Shown: positions 23,151 through 35,148 of the stretch, piece by piece
Layout: every line of letters begins with the position of its first letter
How positions within the stretch are numbered: the stretch's first letter is position 1
From: Zea mays
Taxonomy: Eukaryota > Streptophyta > Magnoliopsida > Poales > Poaceae
Assembly: GCF_902167145.1 (NCBI RefSeq)
Contig: NC_050098.1
Location: 17,938,501-18,002,500 of the forward strand
Reading direction: 5' to 3'
Length of the DNA stretch: 64,000 nucleotides
Notes under the pieces: generated by a model
Told to the model about the DNA's origin: nothing
The model's database searches: none
What the model saw: only the letters and a program-made list of their open reading frames with translations
Program-made: the position numbers and the translations under genes

Positions 23151-23255
23151 TTACCACTGGAGGATTCTATCGATGAGTATTACCATCATACAGAGGAGGA
23201 AACCGAAGATGTTGAACCATGTACAACAGTCTTCAACCCAAGAATCACCAAGCAT
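23151..23255 (-). CDS. Possible 34-residue membrane peptide with its own promoter in G1
   Basis: The frame starts MLGDSWVEDCCTWFN and continues with a hydrophobic stretch (FGFLLCMMVILI) to ILQW and a stop. A TATA box (TATAAA, minus strand, 23376-23381) lies ~120 bp upstream of the ATG. A GC-rich stretch (23385-23570) lies further upstream and a C/A-rich leader lies between. This looks like a captured promoter plus first exon, or an internal retroelement promoter. The same frame is open further upstream to 23756, so the start is uncertain. I do not recognise the peptide. Confidence 0.35.
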   Translation of the reverse strand: MLGDSWVEDCCTWFNIFGFLLCMMVILIDRILQW

Positions 23256-23787
23256 TGTGATCTTAGGGGCGAAGGAGTGGGAAATGGGGTTGCTTGCGAT
23301 TTGGCAGAGGGGATTTATCTGGAGTGTGCTTTGCTTTGAGCGAGATGGGAGTTGAGGGAGCTGGTGGGGGGGGGGTTTATAGGCGAGCGGGGGTGCTCGG
23401 TTGCGGAGTGGCGGTGATGGAGCAGGTGCTACGCGGCAGCGGGTGCGACAAGGGGAGGGGGGCTGGTGTTGCCGGCGATGATGGCAGCGGTGGGTGCGCT
23501 GCAAAGGGGGCGTGGGGCGGTGGTAGTGCGCATGGAGGCGAGCATGCGTGCGAGGGGCCTGGGTGAGTGGTGGGGTCAATGACCCTGATGTTTGTGGTCT
23601 CTGGTTCCAAGAATCTTTGCCTCTCTGTATGGTAATAACTCCTTCTGTCCTCTTTTCCTGTTTACTTTGACTCAGGGGCAGTGCTTTGATTCTCACGGTC
23701 GGTCCTTTTGACTGAGCAACTAGATAGGTTCCTCTGTAGCTTATTCCATGCTTCAAGGGTAAGCCTCCCGGTATCTTCTTGGGTAAG

Positions 23788-25142
23788 TGTAGGAAACGGG
23801 TGACGCCTAAGAGGGGGGGGGGTGAATTAGGACTTCTAAAACTTTCTCTAAACTAGGCCACAAATAAATCCCTAGAGCAAAACCTATGCAAATAAACAAA
23901 CTAGAATGTGCAAACTAGGTTTTGTCTAAGTGTTGCTATCTCTACCGCAAAGGCTAAGTTCCAATCTACACTATATAGGTATGAATACAAGATTGAAACT
24001 TAAAAGCTTAATGTAAATGCGGAAACTTAAAGAGCAAAGTAGAGATGCAAACTCTCGTGGACGACGCCGGTATTTTTACCGAGGTATCCGGAACCACGCA
24101 AGGTTCCGACTAATCCTCGTTGGTGCCCCTACGCAAAGGGAAGCTCACGCGAGGGCCAAGCACCTTCGGTCGAGTAACTCCGTAGAGAGCCGCGGGCCTT
24201 CTCCACACGCAAGTGGTGCTCCGCTTCCGGCTCCTCTCGGACGCTCCCCGCCGTCTCCACTATCGAGCTTCCGGCCGAAACGCCGCGGGCCTCGTTCCCT
24301 CCGTACACGGTGGCGGCCGTGACACAAACACGGTTGTCACGGTCTCGCAAGACTCTCGCCCCACTCGGTACAATTTCAACGACTCACGCAAGAGCCGAGG
24401 GGTTGTGTGGTTTGTCTAAACTCACTCAACTAACTAGGGTTCACCTAGAGCAAGCGCTAGAGCGGTCTAACTAACTTAAGCACTTCGCAAAGCACCTACG
24501 CTAATCACCGAGTGATTCTATTAAGCACTTGGGTGTAAGAGCACTTGGGAATGTCTACAATATTGCTTGGTATGTTGCTTGGGCTCCCACACTTGAGAAT
24601 GGCCGGTTGGGGGTGTATTTATAGCCCCCAACACAATTGTAGCCGTTGGAGAAAAGCTGCTGCTCTCTGCGGCACACCGGACAGTCCGGTGTGCACCGGA
24701 CAGTCCGGTGGTGCACCGGACAGCGCACTGTAGCCTGTCCGGTGCGCCTAGCCGTTGCCTGTCTGCCTCCTGTCAGAGCAGGTGACCGTTGGCGCCGCAG
24801 GCTCCGGGTGCCACCTGGAACTAGCCGTTGGGCTGCAGTTCCCAGATGCACCGGACAGTCTGGTGTGTGGGCACCGGACAGTCCGGTGTGCCACCGGACA
24901 GTCCGGTGCTCCACGCACAGACAGTCCGCAGGCAGCACACGCCTTTCTTTCTTGGACTATTCTTGATCTTCTTAATGTCTTCTTTTGAGGTGTTGCTTTC
25001 CTCAATTCCTTAGTCCAAGTAGTTCTTGCATCCTATGAACTACAAACATAAACACTAGGAAACTTGTTAGTCCATAGATTGTGTTAATCATCAAACACCA
25101 AAACTTACTTAGCCAAATGGCCCGGGGTCCATTTTCCTTACA
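23788..25142 (-). repeat. C1 3' LTR
   Basis: Contains CACCGGAC-GTCCGGTG palindromes (24675-24915) upstream, in the minus sense, of a TATA box (24617-24623). Confidence 0.92.
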
Positions 25143-26496
25143 ATCTCCCCCTTTTTGGTGATTGATGACAACACAACCAAAGCAAGCAAATAATACAAGT
25201 ATTGAATGTAAATATGCAATCTACTTGCAAGGATGCATGATTGTCCCCTTAATGTGATATTATGGACTTAAGCCTCCCCCTAACTCCATAATTCACTTAC
25301 TTCCTATTTTGGACCAAATAACCAAAACCACTTGACAGGGCACTTGCAGAAATTTTAAAAAATTGTAAATTGGGTGGTGTTTGGTGTTTGATACATTTTT
25401 CATTGCTTTGGTCCCTAAAATTCTCCCCCTTTGGAATCAACCACCGAAAAGGAAGACATTAAAAGCATGTAGGAAGTAAATAAAACTTGCCCTCATAAGG
25501 AATTGAAACTCTTGTAGAACAAAAACATATGAAAAACTCCCCCTAAATGAGTGTTCTCTTTTAGAAAGAAATTTCTCCCCCTTTTTAGAGACGAAGAAAT
25601 ACTCCCCCTGACAGAGATCAACTACTTAGGAAAAAGCATGTGAAAATTAGAGGAGCAAGTCATAATTTGAATAGACTAACTTCCCTTATGCATAGATAAC
25701 AAAATATGATTGAACCACTTATGCATTTATAGCAACAAGGAAGTATAAGATATGAAATGGTAGTCTAACCAAATGTCGGAGAAGACGTGTAAAAGATGTA
25801 TAATGACAGTTCTTGGAGATATGCAGTGGAAGATTGTTGTCTTTCTCCGGGGACTTCATTTTCCTTACAATGGGACTATCACAAGAAAATAGACTTGAAG
25901 GGAGTGTTAGTCTCAAAGTCTTAGATTATAGAGGAATCTCCCCCAAAAGATGTGCATACAAGTTTTTTGAATACTTGTAGGAGACATGCACTTTGATTTG
26001 ATATCAAGAGGGGCAGGTTATCCATAATTCGAGCTTTGGCACATATAAGATAAATGATACCAAATGTAGGATATGAGTGTTTTACCACTACTAGAATTCA
26101 TAATTATCAAATGATGTATCATTTACTATGAAGTGACGTAGAAGCTATGTGCCGTGCTTAAATAAACGTTTTAAGCCTTGTAAGTTTGCTTAGGATATAA
26201 ATTAAAAGCAAGCAATCCTACCATATGATTTACCTAGTATGCATAATTTAAAACAAAGGTAAATAACAAATGTAATACTAGGCAAGAAAGGTAAACTAGA
26301 TACAAGGTAAATAGATACGCATATCTAAAAACAGGAGATACAATAAATCTAGTTACCTTAGTCATGGGTGGGGAAATTTGGGTCTAAAGTCTTTTACTAA
26401 TCCTCTTGGCAATAAACTCTATCCATTATGATGTATCCCATGATATACATCCCATCTTTGCCAAGTCTCCAAATTCCCCGATGATCTTTGGTCCAC
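25143..26496 (-). other. C1 non-coding interior between gag and 3' LTR
   Basis: AT-rich and without pol. Contains one copy of the inverted-repeat/purine module (25863-25991) and the polypurine tract beside the LTR. Confidence 0.7.
25863..25991 (-). other. Inverted-repeat/purine module in C1
   Basis: GTGCAT/ATGCAC with inner ACAAGT/ACTTGT, then purine tract TTTTGGGGGAG, then a shorter TAGTCTC-type arm. Confidence 0.65.
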
Positions 26497-28593
26497 TCAT
26501 TTTCCTTTCGGGATCCAAACCTTCTTGGTGCTTCTCATGGTTGAAATAATTTCCTTTGGCACCCAGATGCGTTTGGCCCCCTTTCCTTTGTTAGCTTGCT
26601 TGTTGGCCTTGATTGCTATCACCTTTCCATTCTTTTTCTTCTTGATCAAATATGGTGTAGCAGCCTTTTTGTCCACCTTGTAGGTGTTGGAGATTTTGCT
26701 TGATGGCTTTTGCTTGAGTTTTTGCCTTTGCTTATCCCCGGTCATCGTCTTGCATTGGAAAGACTTGTGGCCTTCCTTGTGGCATAACCTACAAATCACG
26801 GTTTCTCCCTCCATAGGCTTGTTCACTCCCGCAGTGGTGTTATCCTGTGGAGGTTGGATTTGTTTGGCTTTGCCTTTCTTTTCATACAAAGCCTTGCCAA
26901 GACGGGCCACTTCTTGCCTTAATTGCTCATTTTCCTTTGCAACCTCATCCGAACATGTTTCTATAACAATATTCTCAACAAGAACTTGGTTGCAGGGGTT
27001 AGTGTCATTAATTAAATCAAAGCAAGAAGTAGAGGCATCCTTTTTAATAATTTCAGGAATTTTAACTAGAGATGCTACTGGGGTGCTACCAATATTTTCT
27101 AGCTTAGTAGTTAGCTCATCATTGTGTATGCTAAGAATTTCCATTTTCTCTAGCAAATTTTCAATGGTATTTTGGGAGCTAGCTAACTTAGCCTTAAGTT
27201 TTTCATTCTTTTTAAAAAGATCATCATCGGTAGCAGTGGATGGAGCACTAGACTCCAATAGCTCAATTTTAGTTGACAACTCACTATTCAAGTTTGCAAA
27301 AGTTTCAAATTTTTCTAGCAAACCTTTGTAATCATTTTGAGAGCTAACCAACTTATTTTTCAAGGTTTTAAGTTGAGCTTTTTGCTTAGTGCAAACATCC
27401 TGGAAAAATTCAACGGCTTCCGCAAGCTCATCTACGGAGGGCTTTCCCTCACCTTCATCATCACTACTACTTTCATCACTAGAGGATGGAATGCTTTTGT
27501 TACCTCTTGCCATAAGGCATTTGTGTGATGACCGTGATGAGCGTGATGAGGACCGATGGCTGCGCGTCCTTGGAGGTTCATCTTCACTTGAAGAGTCATC
27601 CCAAGTTCTAACGCTTGTTAGCGCCTTGCCTTTGCTCCTCTCCTTTTTGGGTTTGGCCATAGTTGGACAGCTGTCCCTGAAGTGGCCCTTCTCCCCACAT
27701 GCGAAGCATCCTCTCTTTCTTTGCTTTTTCCTGTCAATGTTAAAGAAAATATCTTCGACCTGCAGGGGCACACCCATTAGATTAATCTTGCGGATCATCC
27801 CCATTACCTTTCCGACGCGTCGGATTGTTTCTTCGTCCTCTGAGGATGATGTGCATGGTTGATTATCTTTATCATCACTTTCTTCTTCTTCCTCTTCTTC
27901 ACTTGAGGAACTTGATGTGGAAGCCTTCTTTTTACCCTTCCTCTCATCACATGCAAAAGCATATGGCCTTGAGGAAGTTGGCTCCTCTCCCCGACACATT
28001 TTTCGCGACATTTCAAAAGCCGCGATTTTCCCAATCACAATGGTCGGGGTCATGTTGCTCAAGTCCTCCATGTTGTGAAGGATGGTGATGATGCTCCCAT
28101 ATCTTCGTTGAGGTAGCAGGGAGATAATCTTCCTCACAATGTCCGCATCACCTAGCTTATTAATGCCAATAGAGTTGAGCTCATTTATGATTAGATTCAA
28201 ACGAGAATACATATCTCTAACAAGCTCATCATCTTTCATAGCAAAAGAATTGTACTCATTTAAGACTAGGCAATGTTTTTGCTCACGGACATTAGTTGTG
28301 CCGTCATGAAGCTCATGCAATTTTAGCCAAATCTCATTAGCAGTTTTCAAGGTAAATACTTGATTAAAAATATCCATGCTAAGAGATTCATACAAGCAAT
28401 TTTTGGCTCTAGCATTTAAGTGAATTTCTTTTTCCTCACTCGTGGTTGGTTTCTCGGGATTCTTGAGGGGTTTCATCCCGTCACGAGTGACTCTCCAAAC
28501 ACCTAGATCAACGGCCTCTAGGTAGCAAGCCATTCTAGCACTATAATAGGGAAAGTTAGTGCCGTCGAAATGTGGTGGCCTATGGGTATCCAT
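26497..28593 (-). CDS. gag: C1 Gag polyprotein, intact
   Basis: 698 residues from MDTHRPPHFDG; the frame is open further to the primer site, but this is the first ATG. Capsid-like N-terminal part (FPYYSARMACYLEAVD, ENEIWLKLHELHDGTT-type Copia Gag). Acidic/serine-rich spacer, then a CCHC knuckle CFACGEKGHFRDSC, long coiled coils, and a second knuckle CRLCHKEGHKSFQC. The basic C-terminus has two IWVPK/WIPK motifs. It would form the virus-like particle and package RNA. With no pol downstream, the intact frame suggests selection on Gag or a very young insertion. Confidence 0.9.
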   Translation of the reverse strand: MDTHRPPHFDGTNFPYYSARMACYLEAVDLGVWRVTRDGMKPLKNPEKPTTSEEKEIHLNARAKNCLYESLSMDIFNQVFTLKTANEIWLKLHELHDGTTNVREQKHCLVLNEYNSFAMKDDELVRDMYSRLNLIINELNSIGINKLGDADIVRKIISLLPQRRYGSIITILHNMEDLSNMTPTIVIGKIAAFEMSRKMCRGEEPTSSRPYAFACDERKGKKKASTSSSSSEEEEEEESDDKDNQPCTSSSEDEETIRRVGKVMGMIRKINLMGVPLQVEDIFFNIDRKKQRKRGCFACGEKGHFRDSCPTMAKPKKERSKGKALTSVRTWDDSSSEDEPPRTRSHRSSSRSSRSSHKCLMARGNKSIPSSSDESSSDDEGEGKPSVDELAEAVEFFQDVCTKQKAQLKTLKNKLVSSQNDYKGLLEKFETFANLNSELSTKIELLESSAPSTATDDDLFKKNEKLKAKLASSQNTIENLLEKMEILSIHNDELTTKLENIGSTPVASLVKIPEIIKKDASTSCFDLINDTNPCNQVLVENIVIETCSDEVAKENEQLRQEVARLGKALYEKKGKAKQIQPPQDNTTAGVNKPMEGETVICRLCHKEGHKSFQCKTMTGDKQRQKLKQKPSSKISNTYKVDKKAATPYLIKKKKNGKVIAIKANKQANKGKGAKRIWVPKEIISTMRSTKKVWIPKGK

Positions 28594-28675
28594 CCCTTCC
28601 TCTAAAAAAGTGTCGGCTCTTTTAGCGGTGAAGCTAAAACGTTTCAAATGAGCCAAACCAGGCTCTGATACCACT

Positions 28676-30029
28676 TGTAGGAAACGGGTGACGCCTAAGA
28701 GGGGGGGGGTGAATTAGGACTTCTAAAACTTTCTCTAAACTAGGCCACAAATAAATCCCTAGAGCAAAACCTATGCAAATAAACAAACTAGAATGTGCAA
28801 ACTAGGTTTTGTCTAAGTGTTGCTATCTCTACCGCAAAGGCTAAGTTCCAATCTACACTATATAGGTATGAATACAAGATTGAAACTTAAAAGCTTAATG
28901 TAAATGCGGAAACTTAAAGAGCAAAGTAGAGATGCAAACTCTCGTGGACGACGCCGGTATTTTTACCGAGGTATCCGGAACCACGCAAGGTTCCGACTAA
29001 TCCTCGTTGGTGCCCCTACGCAAAGGGAAGCCCACGCGAGGGCCAAGCACCTTCGGTCGAGTAACTCCGTAGAGAGCCGCGGGCCTTCTCCACACGCAAG
29101 TGGTGCTCCGCTTCCGGCTCCTCTCGGACGCTCCCCGCCGTCTCCACTATCGAGCTTCCGGCCGAAACGCCGCGGGCCTCGTTCCCTCCGTACACGGTGG
29201 CGGCCGTGACACAAACACGGTTGTCACGGTCTCGCAAGACTCTCGCCCCACTCGGTACAATTTCAACGACTCACGCAAGAGCCGAGGGGTTGTGTGGTTT
29301 GTCTAAACTCACTCAACTAACTAGGGTTCACCTAGAGCAAGCGCTAGAGCGGTCTAACTAACTTAAGCACTTCGCAAAGCACCTACGCTAATCACCGAGT
29401 GATTCTATTAAGCACTTGGGTGTAAGAGCACTTGGGAATGTCTACAATATTGCTTGGTATGTTGCTTGGGCTCCCACACTTGAGAATGGCCGGTTGGGGG
29501 TGTATTTATAGCCCCCAACACAATTGTAGCCGTTGGAGAAAAGCTGCTGCTCTCTGCGGCACAGCGGACAGTCCGGTGTGCACCGGACAGTCCGGTGGTG
29601 CACCGGACAGCGCACTGTAGCCTGTCCGGTGCGCCTAGCCGTTGCCTGTCTGCCTCCTGTCAGAGCAGGTGACCGTTGGCGCCGCAGGCTCCGGGTGCCA
29701 CCTGGAACTAGCCGTTGGGCTGCAGTTCCCAGATGCACCGGACAGTCTGGTGTGTGGGCACCGGACAGTCCGGTGTGCCACCGGACAGTCCGGTGCTCCA
29801 CGCACAGACAGTCTGCAGGCAGCACACGCCTTTCTTTCTTGGACTATTCTTGATCTTCTTAATGTCTTCTTTTGAGGTGTTGCTTTCCTCAATTCCTTAG
29901 TCCAAGTAGTTCTTGCATCCTATGAACTACAAACATAAACACTAGGAAACTTGTTAGTCCACAGATTGTGTTAATCATCAAACACCAAAACTTACTTAGC
30001 CAAATGGCCCGGGGTCCATTTTCCTTACA
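28676..30029 (-). repeat. C1 5' LTR
   Basis: Near-identical copy of 23788-25142; TATA box at 29504-29510. Confidence 0.92.
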
Positions 30030-30546
30030 GTAAGGCACTTTTCTCTTGAGATGAGTTAAGATGAGAATGGAAGCATAAGGTGAGGATTAGATCTACTTTG
30101 TGATCTATGTTTTTAGAGAAAACCTTTCTTAAAAAAAGAATACACACAAGCTCAGCAATGATAAGCATAAACAAATTGAATGTTTTGAATAAGGGAAGGA
30201 TAGAGTTTTTCCAAAGCACGGACTACTCAGATTCGGGGGCTAAGCATAACTACTATTGCTTGGCTCCTGAATTGAGAACTATGCTAAATGCGACTTATGA
30301 GCACTAACGTTAAAGCATCACATATGCACTCAAAAGGGGAGAAAACATCAAGCGAAATTCATTTTGAAATGCCCTAGGGGGCCACACAAATAGAGTTTTT
30401 CAAAGCACGGGACTACGCGATTACCTCTCATACATGCAGGGCTCTAGCCAAAGTGAAGAAAAACTTCACTACCCAATGCATGCAGAGGACTGGGCATACT
30501 AACTTCAGAACAAGCAATTCTCTTCTGGCAAGGCTTGCACACAACT

Positions 30547-31669
30547 TCAATCTGAGACATCTCCTAGATGGGTCAACAGGGAGCTGATGTTGATGACTTC
30601 TTCTGGCAGTGATTGAGATGGCAAGACGGGGTCGAACTCTTCTTCAAGCGGGACTAGCTCTTGTAGCTCCTCATAGGGCGGCGGTGCTGGTGGGGTGCTT
30701 GCAGCTTCTTCTTTGACCTCAAGGGAGGGTGTTGGAATCTTCTTCATGGTGAGGGGTTCAAACAACTCTGGCAGGGGATCTTGGGAGGACTCGGGGTGCT
30801 CTTGCTTATCCATAGCCTGAGGGAAGACAGGAATTCCTTCCAAGACTATGGCTCCTTCCGGTAGTTCCCAAGCCTTCTTCTCTCCTTTGATAGAGACCGG
30901 GTGACCTTCAAGAATTTGTGGGGTCTTCAGCTCTCCTTGGTTGAACTAGGTTGGATGGAGCGGGCTCTTGGATCCGCAGGGCTCTACGTTGGTTATGGGT
31001 TACCAAGTAGGCCTCTATCAGCTTCTGGACATGCTCATCCTTGGCTTGCTTCAGGGCTTCAACAGCAATGACTTCACGACTTTCCAAGGCAGCTACACGG
31101 GCTTGAGCTGTGGTGAGGTCCACATGGAGCTTACGGTTGAGCTTCTCTGCATCTTCTGCTCGGGCAATCATCTGACGGTGGTGCCGAGCCAAGAAATCAT
31201 ACTAGGCATCCAGGGTGAGCAGGTATGCAGTGAGGTACACGACTGTGGGGTCGTCCTCAAGCAGCCGCTGACCTTCCAATGCACACATCCTGGCCATCCA
31301 AACTAGACGGTTTCTCTAAAAGGGCGGAAAGAATCTGAGCGGGGTGTCGGCCACTTCTTCTTCATAGATCTGACACAGGGCCCTCAATGCATTGCGAGCG
31401 ACGACTTGACAGGTGTCTTTGAATCTGTGCCCAGCAGCAGTGACACTCCATTCCACATGGTGCGGACTGAATCCAATGTATACAGTCACGACACACTTCT
31501 CTGTGCCATGCTCGACGAATTCACGACCATCATACTCTAGCTGGCTCCTGATTCCGAGGCGAACTGTGCATGCTTTCAACAACTTGGGGAAACCATCTTC
31601 ATTCTGGCAAAAGCTCGTTTGGCAGCGAACCTCCATCTGACTTCTGAGAGAAGGAAAGGGGGAAAGCAT
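30547..31669 (-). pseudogene. Degenerate retroelement protein of G1
   Basis: Starts MLSPFPSLRSQMEVRCQTSF near the primer site and continues FKDTCQVVARNALRALCQIY. Two in-frame stops follow (after PPF and after LTLDA), then a coiled-coil segment (DAEKLNRKLHVDLTTAQARV), and, one frame over, an acidic proline-rich tail (30547-30843). From memory, proteins of this kind occur in large non-autonomous grass retroelements; their function is unknown to me. The position of the frame suggests a gag-like role, but no zinc knuckle is visible. Confidence 0.5.
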
Positions 31670-31773
31670 TTTTGAAATGAAGGGATGAGAGCAAGAATTT
31701 TTTTAAAGAAAATAGTTTTGACTCAAAAACTTTTGGATCAGGCTAAGGGTTACGTCCTGCGGCCAACCTAACA

Positions 31774-31785
31774 GCTCTGATACCA
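31774..31785 (-). promoter_or_regulatory. G1 primer-binding site
   Basis: TGGTATCAGAGC on the minus strand, complementary to the 3' end of initiator-methionine tRNA, two bases from the 5' LTR. Confidence 0.85.
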
Positions 31786-31787
31786 CC

Positions 31788-34700
31788 TGAAGCGTCCCCA
31801 ATCCTCTGGGACTCAAATGTGATACAATTACTAGTCCCAGGAGGCTAGTAAACATATTTATACATCAGATGATTACAGATCTGCTTAAAAGACAAACCTA
31901 TAAAGGTGGCGAACAACTTTAAGAGTTGGTCCACAATTCGGGACATATCATCAGAGTGGGGCTGAAGTAGCCCGATATACGCAGTGAAGCAAATCAGCGG
32001 TCCAACAGCCATAGGCAAGGTTGGGAACAGTCGTAACTCTTACCCGATCTCCTTTTTCTGAAAAACAATAAATAAGCAAGGGTGAGTACAAACGTACTCA
32101 GCAGCCCACCTTCACCCGCAGAATGGGGAAATCAGATATAATGCACGAAATATGTGGAGCTCAAGATATTTTGCAGAAATAACGATATTTTATGCAGAGT
32201 TGTTTTGAAAAACATTTTGTATTTTTGCAAAGTGCATCCTCTCCAAAAGGAGCAAGAAGTTTTTCAGTATTATACTAAAATCCCCTGGACTAAACCATCC
32301 AGGTACCTCAGCAGTTTCCCACTGGTTTTCCTTTTCAAAAGCAGCTACTGGACTTCCCGTCCACCATAGCTCACGGCTCAACCGCCGAACCTTTTAAAAA
32401 CCACTTTTCTCAAAAGCACCCTTTTTGAAAACCAAACATTAATTGCCATACCATACCAGACTTGTCCATTCCTGTGGACACGGACTATTCGAATAGGTTT
32501 TCAAACTCTGCGCAGAGGTGTACACTTTACCCACTAGTCCGGTTTCTGCGATCTCACCGTCGTGAGACCCGAATGTCGAATCTCTTTCTTTCCTCGCACG
32601 TCCTAACCTTAACGGTTATACCGGAAGGAGTCAGGCCACCACCATGTCCAAACCGGACAAAACATTCCCCCTCCTTATCCTCCCGATGCTCCCCAGCCTT
32701 CATAACCCTGGGGTTGGACCGTACAAGTTCAGATTGAGTGACTGCCCACACAGTCTCGAGTGGTTGTACTTATCATGAGTACAGGTAGTGAAAGATGACA
32801 AACCGGTCCTTATACGAGGGGACGATCCTTCTGCTCACGCCTAAACCAGCTGAGCCAACACCTTAGGCCCTCCCCTAAACCAGGGAGTCCCTGATTATCC
32901 CACTCACAAGGTGATAAGGGTGAAAACCCTTCATCATACACATTTTGAAAAGCATTTTCTTTTGAAAACTCACACCTTTTCTCAAATCAATTGTAACAAA
33001 TATATCAGGGATTGATAGCGGCAAGCGGCTTGGTGGCCATAATAACTTGTCTCAAAATCATATCATGCATAAAATAACAGGCTGAGGGTTGTGGTTGAAA
33101 AACATAGGTAATTTATGCATCAAAGGGATCCAGTGAGCTTGCCGTGCTTATCCGGCGAAGGGGGAAGAAGAGCTCGCGGAACTGGCTTCTGGCTCCTGGC
33201 ATAGACTTGTAGATCTGGCCTCCACGAGACAATACGAACGCTCCGATAACTATGCAACATGAACAAGCAAACATACAAACAAGCAAGTATACCAACAAAT
33301 ATTTAGTATAGTGGTCTGAATAGAGATATATGGATGGGTAGAGTCTTGAGTAGAATCTGTGTCATGTGGTGTTGAGATACTACTAGTGGTGGAGCAGAGG
33401 TGCTTACCAGGAGGGTGGACTGGAGGCGAAGCGACACTATGCGTGTAGCCGGTAGAGCGGAGTAACTGAGTGGGTGGGCGTTTGCCTTGGCTGAGGGTGT
33501 TGAGTGTGTGTGGAGAGGGAGAGGGCAACTGGGTGTATTTATAGCTAGGTGTATGTGGTGTAGCACAGTGAAGTTCACTGTTGGTGAGAATAGTGACGAA
33601 TGAATCGTCTGACTTAGTCTGGACAGAGAGATTATAGGCAGAATATGGGGTAAGAGTATTTTAGGAGTTTTCTGGATTATGAACCATGCTTATGGGATGA
33701 CATGGTTGGATAGGGAATAATTCGATAAGAATTTAGAAACGAGAATTATTGGAATCTGAGTTTGGAAGCCTGGTTCGAAGGAATCTCAAGTTAAGCGTGC
33801 TCAACTTGGAGAAACCTAGGATGGGTGACCAGATGGGAAGTTCCCACTGGAAGGAAAATCACGGTCGCCGGAGTTTGTAAAACTGGAATATGGGTCTGGC
33901 TGGTCTTAGGTGGACTGAACAACATGATGGATGAGTAGTTGAAATTTGGGGTGATCGGATGATCGATGAATAGTAACGGTGAATACTAACGGTAAATAGT
34001 AACGGTAAAAAGTAACGGTAAATAGTAACGGTAAAAAGTAACGGTAAATAGTAACAGTAAATAGTAACGGTAAAAAGTAACGGTAAATAGTAACGGTAAA
34101 TAGTAACGGTAAAAAGTAACGGTAAATAGTAACGGTAAATAGTAACGGTAAATAGTAACAGTAAAAAGTAACGGTAAAAAAAGTAACGGTGAATAGTAAC
34201 GGTAAAAAGTAACGATAAAAGTAACGGTAAATAGTGATGGTGAATAGTTCGTATGAACGAACGGTGAACGATGGATATGAACTATGAATGAACGATGAAC
34301 GATCGAATGATCGAACGAACGGACGATCGGAATTTCGGCAGCATAACGGCAGGAAAAAGATTATTTGGACGAACGAACGGACGAACGGACGAACGAACCA
34401 TGAACGATCGGACGAACGATCAAACGATCGGACGAACGAACGATCGGAATTTCGGCAGCATAACGGTAGGAAAAATATTATTTGGACGAACGGACGGACG
34501 AACGATCGAACGATCGGACGAACGGACGAACGAACGAACAAACTAAGAACAGGGGGACGAACGATCGAACGATCCTTGTGCTAGTGTGTGCTTGTGTGGA
34601 ACATGGAGTGGGTGTGTGTGGGGGGAGGGAGTTGCCATGAAATGGCTTGGGGTGGGATGAGAGGAGGCCCTTGCCCCTCTATTTATAGCCATGGTGGGGG

Positions 34701-35148
34701 GATTAGGGGGAGAGATGAGAGGATTAGTGGGAGGATGAGAGGATTAGTGGGAAATTAGCATGGATTTGTCTTATATGAGTGTAATTAGCTTGTAGAGCTC
34801 AACGTATGACACCAGAGGCATACGTATACGTATGAGCATGAGGAAAGTTATGAAGAAAATATTTGTAGGGACTTAAAAAATGATTCTGAAGGTATTTCTC
34901 AAGAAGAAAATACTTGGAGATATATCGGTGCAATATTTGTGCAGTATTTCTGAAAGAGTTTGAGGGTGATCACTGGGGAAATATTTGTAGTATATTTTGA
35001 GGAGGATTTTAGAGAGAAAATAGACCACTATATTTTACTTGCTGATATCAACTTGCAAACGAACATCTTGAAACAAAATTTGAAATTCATTTTGAATTTA
35101 GAGCAAGTTTGAGAATATTTCAGAGTTTGAATTTTTTGGGGTGCTACA
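31788..35148 (-). repeat. G1 5' LTR
   Basis: 3361 bp; the extra length against the other LTR comes mainly from more copies of the 13-bp repeat at about 33965-34245. The second array lies at about 34250-34575. Confidence 0.9.
33963..34245. repeat. 13-bp tandem array in G1 5' LTR
   Basis: Same unit as the array at 21343-21580, with a higher copy number. Confidence 0.85.

Larger units (their letters stand above)
23788..30029 (-). mobile_element. C1: gag-only SIRE-lineage Copia element nested in G1
   Basis: LTRs at 23788-25142 and 28676-30029 with a perfect GTAAG target duplication (23783-23787 and 30030-30034). The minus-strand primer site TGGTATCAGAGC lies near 28662-28673, and the purine tract AAAAAGGGGGAGAT beside the left LTR. 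One long gag frame is present; the remaining 1.35 kb (25143-26496) is non-coding and no protease, integrase or reverse transcriptase exists. I see about four substitutions and a G-run difference between the LTRs, so the insertion is recent. It must depend on pol from a relative such as Opie. Confidence 0.92.
19164..35148 (-). mobile_element. G1: large LTR element with 3.3-kb LTRs, probably non-autonomous Ty3-like
   Basis: LTRs at 19164-22489 and 31788-35148, both TG...CA, with a perfect CTCTG target duplication (19159-19163 and 35149-35153). Minus orientation: the initiator-Met primer site abuts the right LTR and the purine tract abuts the left. The purine tract context (CGAGGACGAGATTCC..., LTR start TGTAGCACCCC) resembles Ty3/Gypsy elements. 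I see no protease, reverse transcriptase or integrase in its ~3 kb of own interior, so the lineage is not provable. The interior holds a degenerate grass retroelement protein, a possible small promoter-plus-peptide unit, and the nested element C1. Confidence 0.88.

Noticed and set aside
24555..24966. Open frames on both strands in C1, S2 and Opie LTRs rich in HRTVRC or GQSGVHRTV
   Set aside because: They are translations of the CACCGGAC-GTCCGGTG palindromes; the same pattern appears in all frames and in unrelated LTRs.
26684..27331. 215-codon plus-strand frame opposite C1 gag
   Set aside because: Antisense shadow of the coiled-coil part of gag.
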